NCBI GenBank assembly: GCA_027592485.1
Contig: JAQCKL010000330.1
Location: 1 to 5,585, forward strand
Direction of reading: 5' to 3'
Length of the DNA stretch: 5,585 nucleotides
Source: Cyanobacteriota bacterium
Lineage (GTDB): Bacteria; Cyanobacteriota; Cyanobacteriia; Phormidesmidales; Phormidesmidaceae
The notes below the pieces were generated by a model that saw only the letters and a list, made by a program, of their open reading frames with translations, searched no databases and was not told the DNA's origin. Positions 1 to 5,278 of the stretch are shown here, piece after piece. Both the position numbers and the translations under genes were made by a program. Within the stretch, counting starts at the first letter, position 1; each line of letters opens with the position of its first letter.

Positions 1-110
1 CGTCCCGTAGCAGGGGGCGGGCGACGGCTAAAAAGACCCCTCGCAAACCCTCTGCCAGCAAGACTGTTGCGAAAACGACCGCCACCGAGCAACCGCCAGC
101 ACAATCGTAA
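1..110 (+). CDS. C-terminal end of an unidentified protein with a basic, low-complexity tail (partial)
   Basis: Reading in the frame that begins at base 3, the window opens inside a gene that ends at TAA 108-110. The 35 visible residues begin SRSRGRATAKKTPRKPSASK and end TEQPPAQS. They are rich in Lys, Arg, Ala, Thr and Pro, with no fold or catalytic motif visible. Such tails occur at the C-terminus of nucleic-acid-binding proteins; cyanobacterial DNA topoisomerase I often ends in a similar K/A/T/P-rich extension, so topA is one candidate. This is inference from composition only. A second frame (from base 1) is also open, to a stop at 211-213, but its conceptual product looks less protein-like. 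No clear terminator follows before the next gene. Confidence 0.5.
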   Translation, partial: SRSRGRATAKKTPRKPSASKTVAKTTATEQPPAQS

Positions 111-220
111 TGTTTGGGTTATTCGGACTGGCTTAGCTATCTCATCTATTGTTGTCACAGTGGGTTCTGGCAAGAAACGTTGTGAGGTGAGACGCTTCGG
201 ACTACTGCGCTAAGCTGTTG

Positions 221-235
221 TGCATTTAAAATGCA
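221..235. promoter_or_regulatory. 15-bp inverted repeat over the HTH gene start (possible operator)
   Basis: TGCATTT at 221-227 and AAATGCA at 229-235 are perfect 7-bp inverted arms around a single A. The site covers the ATG at 231-233. XRE-family repressors commonly bind short inverted repeats near their own promoter, so autoregulation is plausible but inferred. The overlapping TAAAAT (227-232) resembles a -10 box, but no -35 lies at the right distance. The site is AT-rich and could partly be a chance palindrome. Confidence 0.35.
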
Positions 236-893
236 TATCCGTTTCCCCCAAGTCTCTGCTGTGCTTGCTTCAGGGGAATTGAATCCAGGCAATCTAAATT
301 CTGAACAGCTTAATTCTTCCCCCAGTGGAAATATATCTATCCTGCTTTCCCCCGTGATTAAGACCGGTAGCAAATACTATCCGCTCTACGAGTACCTGCG
401 GCAGCAAGAACGCGGGGAAATCACGGTGGCGATCTCCGCCATCGAAGCCCTGATCACCGGCACCCTGCCCAAATCTGCCTGGACCCAAAAAGCTTGGTGG
501 AGCAACCGCAGTCGGGGAGCCCTCCAGGCCACCGCCTGGATCAGCGCCGGATACCATACCCACGCCATCAATTTTGAGCAACAGCACGTCACCTTCCGTC
601 CCTTCCAGGCGGAGTACCGCGTCCAGCAGATCGACGGCGAGATTCTCTGGGAAGCGGATGCGGTGAAAGCCCTGCGCCAGCATTTACACCTTACCCAGGC
701 CAAATTTGCTGAAACCCTAGGGGTGCGTCGCCAAACCGTGAGCGAGTGGGAAAACGGGGTTTACGCCCCCGATCGCTCCACCGCCAAGCACCTGGGCCTC
801 GTGGCCACCCAAGCCGAATTCCAACCGCCTTCCCCAGATTCGTCCTTGGCCAACCCTCCCATGTCACCCTCAGAGCCGCCAGCACAGTATTGA
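231..893 (+). CDS. DUF7662-like domain plus XRE-type helix-turn-helix protein
   Basis: This is a probable DNA-binding regulator of 220 aa. Residues about 47-123 (from SKYYPLYEYL through AWWSNRSRGALQATAW and SAGYHTHAINF to VTFRP) match the pattern I know from DUF7662: a YxPLYEYL start, an IEAxxxxxLPxSA segment, an AWW-N patch and a final VTFRP strand. That domain has no established function. Residues about 143-195 form an XRE/Cro-type helix-turn-helix, with first helix TQAKFAETLG, recognition helix RRQTVSEWENG, and the usual P-D/S-x-x-x end. The last 25 residues are Pro/Ser-rich and probably disordered. The first 45 residues look unlike a folded domain and no Shine-Dalgarno precedes ATG 231. 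In-frame GTG 261, TTG 279 and GTG 354 are alternatives; GTG 354 would start just before the conserved domain but also lacks a ribosome-binding site. The coding call is strong; the start and the targets are uncertain. Confidence 0.85.
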   Translation: MHIRFPQVSAVLASGELNPGNLNSEQLNSSPSGNISILLSPVIKTGSKYYPLYEYLRQQERGEITVAISAIEALITGTLPKSAWTQKAWWSNRSRGALQATAWISAGYHTHAINFEQQHVTFRPFQAEYRVQQIDGEILWEADAVKALRQHLHLTQAKFAETLGVRRQTVSEWENGVYAPDRSTAKHLGLVATQAEFQPPSPDSSLANPPMSPSEPPAQY

Positions 894-918
894 CATTTGT
901 CCGCTCAGCGGCCATAGT
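890..918 (+). promoter_or_regulatory. Sigma70-type promoter with an inverted repeat in its spacer
   Basis: TTGACA at 890-895 matches the consensus -35 exactly. CATAGT at 913-918 matches the -10 at four of six positions, and the spacer is the ideal 17 bp. The -35 overlaps the TGA stop of the HTH gene (891-893), and transcription would begin about 25 bp before the ATG at 951. Between the two boxes lies CCGCT-C-AGCGG (901-911), a perfect 5-bp inverted repeat. In that position a bound protein would block RNA polymerase. Just downstream, AGTGAG is repeated in tandem (916-927). The promoter call rests on sequence match only. Confidence 0.55.
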
Positions 919-950
919 GAGAGTGAGATTATTCGCCATCTAACTTCGCT

Positions 951-1229
951 ATGACCTATTCCGTTGAGCCAAAAGTTGAGCCGAAAGGTCCTGCCTTTCA
1001 GGTGCCCGCCGCCCCTAGTACCGATACCCTGCGGATTATTTTGGTGGGTAGCCCCCAAGCCGTGCAGAACTATGTGATGACCCACCACCAGTGGGGTTAT
1101 GCCGAGGCGATTGCTTGGTCGCCGCCCTTGCCCACCCCCCATCCGGGTCAGATTATGCGCATTCTGACCAAACGTCTCCATCTGCTCCAGCCTACGGATA
1201 GCCCAGAGGACTTGACAGCGACGCATTAG
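951..1229 (+). CDS. Small conserved cyanobacterial protein of unknown function (92 aa)
   Basis: The product has a variable, Pro/Glu-rich N-terminus (about residues 1-25) and then a compact conserved-looking core. The core runs from TLRIILVGSPQAVQNYV through WGYAEAIAWSPPLPTPHPGQ to IMRILTKRL. I recognise this arrangement (IILVGSP, then a hydrophobic/WS segment, then PxPGxxMxILTxxL) from small uncharacterised proteins found across cyanobacteria. Some are annotated, apparently wrongly, as transporter-related. There is no signal peptide, membrane segment or catalytic motif. The strong -35/-10 pair at 890-918 probably drives it. Its stop is 34 bp before the helicase start with no terminator between, so the two are likely one transcript. 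No clear ribosome-binding site precedes the ATG. The function is unknown. Confidence 0.8.
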   Translation: MTYSVEPKVEPKGPAFQVPAAPSTDTLRIILVGSPQAVQNYVMTHHQWGYAEAIAWSPPLPTPHPGQIMRILTKRLHLLQPTDSPEDLTATH

Positions 1230-1263
1230 AATAGAAGCTTGTCAACTTATTGCAGGCGATTTA

Positions 1264-4017
1264 GTGCTTGACCTGGCGACGCTGTTTCCGTTTCAGCTTG
1301 ATGATTTTCAGCTTGATGCCGTTCATGCACTGGATGCCGATAAATCGGTCGTAGTCTGTGCCCCCACCGGATCTGGCAAAACCCTAATTGGGGAATACGC
1401 CATCTATCGGGCCATTGATCGTGGCAAGCGGGTGTTTTATACCACCCCCCTCAAGGCTCTTTCTAATCAGAAGCTGCGGGACTTTCGGAAGCAATTTGGC
1501 AGCGATCGCGTCGGTTTGGTCACCGGCGACACTGCCATCAACCGCGATGCACCGGTGGTGGTAATGACCACCGAGATTTTTCGCAACATGCTCTACGGCA
1601 CCCGGATTGGGGAGGTGGGCACCTCGCTGCAAGATGTCGAGGCGGTGGTCCTAGATGAATGCCACTACATGAACGATCGCCAGCGAGGTACCGTTTGGGA
1701 AGAGTCGATCATTTACTGTCCACCCGAAATTCAACTGCTGGCCCTCTCGGCCACGGTGGAGAATAGTGACCAGCTCACCGACTGGATTGGCCGGGTCCAT
1801 GGCCCCACCGAGTTGATTTATTCTGACTTTCGCCCGGTGCCCCTCGACTTCCATTATTGCAACGGTAAGGGGCCAGGCATGGGTCCCCTGCTGGACGATG
1901 CGGGCACCAAGCTTCATCCATTTTTGAAAAAGCAGGAAAAGCGCCGCAAAGAAGCCCAAAGATCGCGTCGTGGCAGGCGCGAGGGCATCAGCAATGCCTA
2001 TGTGGTCACCCAACTACAACAGCGGGATATGCTCCCCGCCATCTACTTTATTTTTAGCCGCCGAGGCTGCGATCGCGCCGTTGCCGACATGGCGAAGGCT
2101 GCCCCCCTGGTGAACGAAGCGGAAGCCGCCCTCCTCAAGGACAAGATCGATACCTTCCTCGCTTGGAATCCCGAAGCGGCCCGTGCGGGCCAGGTGGAGC
2201 CCCTCTATCTGGGCATCGCGGCCCACCATGCCGGGATTTTGCCCGCTTGGAAAGGCTTGGTGGAAGAGCTCTTTCAGGCCGGATTGATCAAAGTGGTGTT
2301 TGCCACGGAGACCCTGGCAGCAGGAATTAACATGCCTGCCCGCACCACGGTGATTTCCACCCTGTCAAAGCGGACGGACAGCGGCCACCGCTTGTTGATG
2401 GCGTCAGAATTTTTACAAATGGCGGGCCGGGCTGGACGGCGGGGCATGGACGAGCGGGGCCATGTGGTCACTATCGAGACCCCCTTTGAGGGGGCCAAGG
2501 AGGCTTCGTATCTCGCCACCGTAGGGGCCGATCCCCTGGTGAGCCAATTTACCCCTGGCTATGGCATGGTCTTGAACCTGCTGCAAACCCACAGCATCGA
2601 AGAAGCCCGAGAACTGATCGAGCGCAGCTTTGGCCAGTACCTCGCCACCCTGCACCTGGCCCCCCAGCAGCAAGCGATCGCTGACCTGCAGGCCCGAGTA
2701 GACCATGGTCGCGTCCAACTCGCCGCCTTTGATGGGGAAGTGCTGGACCATTACGAAAAGCTCAAGGAGCGCCTCCGGGAAGAAAAGCGCCTCCTGAAAA
2801 TCTTGCAACAACAGGCAGCGGAGGTCTTGACCGGGGACATGGCTCGGGCATTAGCCTTTGCGATCGCCGGTACGATTATCTCCCTCAAGGGCAAAAATGT
2901 ACCGGTAGCAACCCCCATCCCAGCGGTGTTGGTCAGCAAGTTGCCGGGGTCAGGGCAGTTTCCTTACCTGGTGTGCCTGACCCAAGAAAATCAATGGTAT
3001 GTAACGACCGTTGCCGATGTGGTGGGCCTCCATGCCGAGTACCCGCGACTGGCGGCGGTGGATGGGATCGAGCCCCCAGCCGATTTACCCCCCAAGCCCG
3101 GACAGCACCGCCGGGGCCAGGAAAACACCATTGCAATCTCCCAGCAGATTCCCTACCCCCCGTCCCTAGGGGAAGTGGCTCCGGAGGTGAAGGGGCAATT
3201 GGATCGGGTGAATCAGGTGGAGATGACCCTGGCAGAACATCCTGTCCATCAATGGGGCAATCCCAAAATTCTGCTCAAACAGTGGCGTCAACTGCAGCAG
3301 TTGGAGGAAGAATTGCGCGATCGCACCGAAGTGCTGGGTCAGTCCGCCGATCGCTACTGGCAAGAATTTGTCAGCATTATGGCCGTACTAGAGCATTTTG
3401 GCGGGCTCGAAGCCAATCGCCCCACGGAGCTGGGGGAAATTGCCGCCGCCATTCGCGGCGACAACGAACTCTGGTTGGGTTTGGCCCTCGCCTCCGGAGA
3501 ACTCGACAAACTCACGGCCCCCCAGTTGGCCGCCGCTTGCACCGGCCTCGTGGTCGAAAACTCCCGACCCGACACCTGGTCCGCTTACGAGGCTTCCCCC
3601 GTGGTAGAAAGCGCCCTGGGGGGATTGCGCAATGTCCGTCGAGAATTGTTTAAGCAACAGCGCCGCCATGAGATTGCGACTCCGATTTGGATGGAGTATG
3701 ACTTCCTCGGCTTAGTGGAACGCTGGGTTGACATGGGCGAACAACCCCGGATTATTCCTGAGGGGTTTGACGATAGCGCCAAAACGGCTACACCCACCGG
3801 CCCTGATGCTGAGATCGCGGCGGCGGCCGGAGACTGGTCTGAGCTCTGTGGCAATACCAGCCTCGACGAAGGGGACATCGTGCGGATTCTGCGCCGCACC
3901 CTAGACTTCCTCTCTCAGATTCCCCATGTGCCCCATATTCCCAATGCTTTGCGGGATACGGCTCGACGGGCGGCGATCGCCATGAACCGTTTCCCCATCA
4001 ACGAAATCTTGCCGTAG
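1264..4017 (+). CDS. Ski2-like DExH-box RNA helicase with DSHCT C-terminal domain
   Basis: This is an ATP-dependent RNA helicase of 917 aa, the usual size for the cyanobacterial Ski2/Mtr4-like family. Superfamily 2 motifs appear in order: motif I APTGSGKT (33-40), Ia TTPLKALSNQK (60-70), Ib region GLVTGD (84-89), MTTEI (101-105), Walker B DECH (131-134), SAT (162-164), IV region IYFIFSRRGCD (260-270), V TETLAAGINMP (348-358) and VI QMAGRAGRRG (385-394). A Lys/Arg-rich stretch at about 222-240 separates the two RecA domains. A charged, helical and possibly coiled segment lies at about 470-525. The C-terminal part (about 709-915), including WSELCGN and DIVRILRRTLDFL, fits the DSHCT domain. All catalytic residues are present. 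In other organisms such helicases feed RNA to the degradation or processing machinery; that role here is inferred. The start is GTG at 1264, supported by AGGCGA at 1254-1259 and by conservation beginning at once (LFPFQLDDFQ, Q-motif-like). Five HIP1 octamers lie in the first 2.1 kb of the gene and a sixth near its end. Confidence 0.96.
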   Translation: MLDLATLFPFQLDDFQLDAVHALDADKSVVVCAPTGSGKTLIGEYAIYRAIDRGKRVFYTTPLKALSNQKLRDFRKQFGSDRVGLVTGDTAINRDAPVVVMTTEIFRNMLYGTRIGEVGTSLQDVEAVVLDECHYMNDRQRGTVWEESIIYCPPEIQLLALSATVENSDQLTDWIGRVHGPTELIYSDFRPVPLDFHYCNGKGPGMGPLLDDAGTKLHPFLKKQEKRRKEAQRSRRGRREGISNAYVVTQLQQRDMLPAIYFIFSRRGCDRAVADMAKAAPLVNEAEAALLKDKIDTFLAWNPEAARAGQVEPLYLGIAAHHAGILPAWKGLVEELFQAGLIKVVFATETLAAGINMPARTTVISTLSKRTDSGHRLLMASEFLQMAGRAGRRGMDERGHVVTIETPFEGAKEASYLATVGADPLVSQFTPGYGMVLNLLQTHSIEEARELIERSFGQYLATLHLAPQQQAIADLQARVDHGRVQLAAFDGEVLDHYEKLKERLREEKRLLKILQQQAAEVLTGDMARALAFAIAGTIISLKGKNVPVATPIPAVLVSKLPGSGQFPYLVCLTQENQWYVTTVADVVGLHAEYPRLAAVDGIEPPADLPPKPGQHRRGQENTIAISQQIPYPPSLGEVAPEVKGQLDRVNQVEMTLAEHPVHQWGNPKILLKQWRQLQQLEEELRDRTEVLGQSADRYWQEFVSIMAVLEHFGGLEANRPTELGEIAAAIRGDNELWLGLALASGELDKLTAPQLAAACTGLVVENSRPDTWSAYEASPVVESALGGLRNVRRELFKQQRRHEIATPIWMEYDFLGLVERWVDMGEQPRIIPEGFDDSAKTATPTGPDAEIAAAAGDWSELCGNTSLDEGDIVRILRRTLDFLSQIPHVPHIPNALRDTARRAAIAMNRFPINEILP

Positions 4018-4106
4018 AAGGGATTTGAAACTACGACAGCCTATTGGCCAATGGACTGTTAACGGGTAATAGATCCCGAAAAGCGTTCCCGACCCGCAAA
4101 TATGCA
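4018..4106. other. Intergenic spacer after the helicase, with a short palindrome
   Basis: No gene is visible here. ATTGGCCAAT (4043-4052) is a perfect 10-bp palindrome. CGGG and CCCG at 4063-4066 and 4075-4078 could pair over an 8-base loop. Neither is followed by a T-run, so no convincing plus-strand terminator sits immediately after the helicase. The stronger hairpin at 4118-4143 may serve both strands. Confidence 0.4.
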
Positions 4107-4143
4107 ACAACAAGAAACCCCCCACAGACCTTTCTGAGAGGGG
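4107..4143 (-). terminator. Rho-independent terminator-like hairpin after the PEP-CTERM remnant
   Basis: On the minus strand, CCCCTC-T-CAGA (4143 down to 4133) pairs with TCTG-T-GGGGGG (4128 down to 4118) around an AAGG tetraloop. This gives ten pairs, including one G-U, and a single T-T mismatch. GTTTCTTGTTG follows, a moderate U-tract. It sits 32 bases past the remnant's stop codon, as expected for the original gene's terminator. On the plus strand the same hairpin is followed by ACTTTAGG, so it might also weakly end helicase transcription. Confidence 0.6.
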
Positions 4144-4174
4144 ACTTTAGGATTCAGGAGCGTGTGCTGAACTG

Positions 4175-4327
4175 TTAAGCGTCGGCTTGCTCTGCTAGTT
4201 TACGGCGACTGGCAAAACCCAGACCAGCAACTGCGAAAAGCCCAAGGATAGAAGCGGGTTCGGGGACTGACCATAAGCGATAAAAGAGACGTGCGTTAAT
4301 TATCAAGAAAAACCCAAGCTCAAATCT
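4175..4327 (-). pseudogene. Remnant of a PEP-CTERM protein gene (C-terminal sorting signal only)
   Basis: The minus strand encodes, just before TAA 4177-4175, a textbook PEP-CTERM tail: VPEPASILGLFAVAGLGF followed by ASRRKLAEQADA. That is the VPEP motif, a hydrophobic helix and a basic RRK cluster, the signal by which exosortase systems sort exported proteins. The recognisable part covers about 4178-4270. Upstream the frame continues only 19 codons (beginning RFELGFFLII) to an in-frame TAA at 4330-4328, with no ATG and nothing resembling the usual exported domain. An intact member of the family would have a signal peptide and typically 150-300 residues before this tail. I read it as the 3' end of a gene whose body was lost. 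The intact terminator-like hairpin downstream supports a once-real gene. A tiny expressed protein from a non-ATG start cannot be excluded but seems unlikely. Confidence 0.75.
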
Positions 4328-4340
4328 TTATTCCCCAACA
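4328..4340 (+). repeat. 13-bp direct repeat, copy 1
   Basis: TTATTCCCCAACA here is identical to copy 2 at 4558-4570; the bases on both sides differ. The copies bracket 217 bp containing two of the hairpins described below. The in-frame stop that closes the PEP-CTERM remnant upstream lies in this copy. Confidence 0.65.
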
Positions 4341-4383
4341 CATTCTTAAGGCGGTTTCCAGAAAAGAATTTACCGGTGTTGTA

Positions 4384-4406
4384 GGGGTGGGTCTTGTGCC
4401 CACCCT
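4384..4406. repeat. Hairpin repeat GGGTGGG/CCCACCC
   Basis: GGGTGGG (4385-4391) and CCCACCC (4399-4405) pair perfectly around a 7-base loop TCTTGTG. G4384 and T4406 add a G-U pair. The loop sequence recurs in inverted orientation as CACAAGA at 4486-4492. GTAGGG-TGGG...CCCACC sequences of this kind are, from general knowledge, common dispersed repeats between cyanobacterial genes. There is no T-run, so it is not an obvious terminator. Confidence 0.6.
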
Positions 4407-4493
4407 CCGCCGATCGCCCCTCAACCAAACCGTTTCCCCATCCGTGTTATTCAAGTCGGTTATCCGGCAGGGTACTGAGGGCACCCACAAGAG

Positions 4494-4532
4494 GGGCTAT
4501 CGGTTGTCGCGAAGCGTAACGCACCATAGCCC
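4494..4532. repeat. Imperfect hairpin of the cyanobacterial 'GCGTTACGC' repeat type
   Basis: GGGCTAT-c-GGT (4494-4504) pairs with ACC-ATAGCCC (4523-4532) with one bulged C. The loop contains a small CGC-GAA-GCG hairpin (4508-4516). The minus strand reads GGTGCGTTACGCTTCGCGAC, which resembles an interspersed repeat I know from many cyanobacterial intergenic regions. GGCATTTTTATTGCC follows on the plus strand, so a terminator-like role is possible, although GGCA separates stem and T-run. Confidence 0.6.
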
Positions 4533-4548
4533 GGCATTTTTATTGCCA

Positions 4549-4556
4549 GCGATCGC
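4549..4556. repeat. HIP1 octamer GCGATCGC (intergenic copy; six more in the helicase)
   Basis: GCGATCGC also occurs at 1502, 2069, 2674, 2860, 3317 and 3973, giving seven in the window. This frequency is a hallmark of many cyanobacterial genomes and is the main taxonomic clue here. Confidence 0.9.
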
Positions 4557-4557
4557 C

Positions 4558-4570
4558 TTATTCCCCAACA
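4558..4570 (+). repeat. 13-bp direct repeat, copy 2
   Basis: This is the second copy of TTATTCCCCAACA, 230 bp after copy 1 (start to start). It directly follows the HIP1 octamer. Such a pair could be a duplicated target site around an inserted segment, or two copies of a small dispersed repeat. Confidence 0.65.
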
Positions 4571-4595
4571 TAGAGCGGTGGGCGGGCTGTTTAAG

Positions 4596-4631
4596 CACGG
4601 GAACAAGGGGATTCAGCCCCTTGTTCCCGTG
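4596..4631. repeat. Perfect 15-bp stem hairpin
   Basis: CACGGGAACAAGGGG (4596-4610) and CCCCTTGTTCCCGTG (4617-4631) are exact reverse complements around the loop ATTCAG. GGTTTATATAC follows on the plus strand and TTAAACAGC on the minus strand. Neither is a strong U-tract, so this is either an atypical terminator or a dispersed palindromic repeat. A perfect 15-bp stem is far beyond chance in a region this size. Confidence 0.85.
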
Positions 4632-4722
4632 GGTTTATATACTTACTCGAAATAGTAATAGTTCATATCAACCCACTTTTTGAGTGCTGAAGCCTAAACT
4701 GGCCCCCCTTCGAGCCCTAGCC
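4632..4722. other. Intergenic sequence without a recognised gene
   Basis: This is the right part of the gene-free stretch 4018-4802. Neither strand shows a continuous protein-like frame, a tRNA or a further long repeat. A GTG-started frame crosses 4387-4683, but its product is composed of the repeats and hairpins above and resembles no protein. Confidence 0.5.
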
Positions 4723-4751
4723 TTGGCGTCAGACCCGCTTCCGGGTATGGT
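4723..4751 (+). promoter_or_regulatory. Candidate promoter for the Trp-rich protein gene
   Basis: TTGGCG (4723-4728) and TATGGT (4746-4751) each match the -35 and -10 consensus at four of six positions, with 17 bp between them. The spacer contains ACCCG-CTTC-CGGGT (4733-4746), a 5-bp hairpin that overlaps the -10 by one base. Further down, TGACG-G-CGTCA (4769-4779) is an 11-bp near-palindrome between promoter and start codon. The assignment is weak and sequence-only. Confidence 0.3.
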
Positions 4752-4802
4752 CGTGTAAAAGCCCTGCCTGACGGCGTCAATGGGCTGCGATCACCCTGAA
4801 CA

Positions 4803-5144
4803 ATGACCAAAAAACAAAAATTTCCCCACCTGATTGGTTCCAAATGGACTGCCCAAGCTTCAGTCTTGGGGTGGCGTCACTTTCAAGTGGTCAATCGAAA
4901 AAACGAGGGGGCCTTAGTCTTTGCCGAAATTGTTGCAACCTGTGACGATGCCGTGCGCCTGTGGATTAACGCCAAAGCCTTGAAAAATGGCGATCTTTGG
5001 CAAGCCGGTTGGCAACCCTTACAGGCCCAGGGGCAAGCCCCTTGCCAGCCACCCGTGAGTTCTGAGCAGGTATTGACCCGCCCCCCTGCCCCTAACTCGC
5101 AAATGGCTGCACCTATCGTTCTACCGGCAGTGGGGTCATGCTGA
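4803..5144 (+). CDS. Tryptophan-rich small protein, TIGR02450/DUF2389 family
   Basis: The product has 113 aa. Residues 7-73 fit the Trp-rich family known from marine gammaproteobacteria and cyanobacteria: LIGSKWTA near the start (W15), GWRHFQVV (W24, H26), then a W54 segment and the closing LWQAGWQPL (W66, W70). The spacing of the Trp residues and the final W-x-x-GW are the family's signature. The family has no established biochemical function. Family members are usually only about 60-80 aa long. The extra 40 residues here (about 74-113) are rich in Gln, Pro, Ala and Ser, contain two Cys (one the last residue) and look disordered. No Shine-Dalgarno is visible before the ATG. The cytosolic location is inferred from the lack of a signal peptide or membrane helix. 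Confidence 0.85.
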   Translation: MTKKQKFPHLIGSKWTAQASVLGWRHFQVVNRKNEGALVFAEIVATCDDAVRLWINAKALKNGDLWQAGWQPLQAQGQAPCQPPVSSEQVLTRPPAPNSQMAAPIVLPAVGSC

Positions 5145-5278
5145 TTCCCCAAGAGTCTGTCACAATAGAGCTTAGAGAGGGGTGTGACTCACTATCCAGA
5201 GGGCTTAGAACGGCCCTAAAAGGTCATCGCTGAATTCTCTCTTCTCTGTAGTAGATCACTTAGGTCCCCATAAGAACC

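Noticed and set aside
1..213. Alternative reading of the left edge in the frame starting at base 1
   Set aside because: It is open for 70 codons, but the frame ending at 110 gives a coherent Lys/Ala/Thr-rich tail typical of real protein C-termini. The choice is not certain.
294..703. Long minus-strand frames opposite the HTH gene
   Set aside because: They are antisense to a gene with two recognisable domains and show no family features of their own.
1212..1240. TTGACA at 1212-1217 as a separate helicase promoter
   Set aside because: At 16-18 bp spacing there is no acceptable -10 (AAGCTT at 17 bp), and TAGAAT at 1227 is only 9 bp away. Transcription from 890-918 explains the helicase better.
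2973..3653. A 226-codon plus-strand frame overlapping the helicase
   Set aside because: It lies wholly inside the helicase in another frame, is dominated by Arg, Pro and Gly as expected of a GC-rich shadow frame, and the helicase is clearly the real gene.
4328..4570. The direct repeats as part of a CRISPR array
   Set aside because: There are only two copies, 13 bp each, 217 bp apart, with palindromic repeats in between and no cas gene nearby.
4387..4683. A 98-codon GTG-started plus-strand frame in the gene-free region
   Set aside because: It runs through a hairpin repeat, a HIP1 octamer and the 15-bp palindrome, and its product has no protein-like pattern. It is better explained as repeat DNA that happens to lack stops.
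5200..5217. AGGGC/GCCCT inverted repeat followed by TAAAAGG, as a terminator for the Trp-rich gene
   Set aside because: The stem is only 5 bp with an 8-base loop, and no T-run follows.
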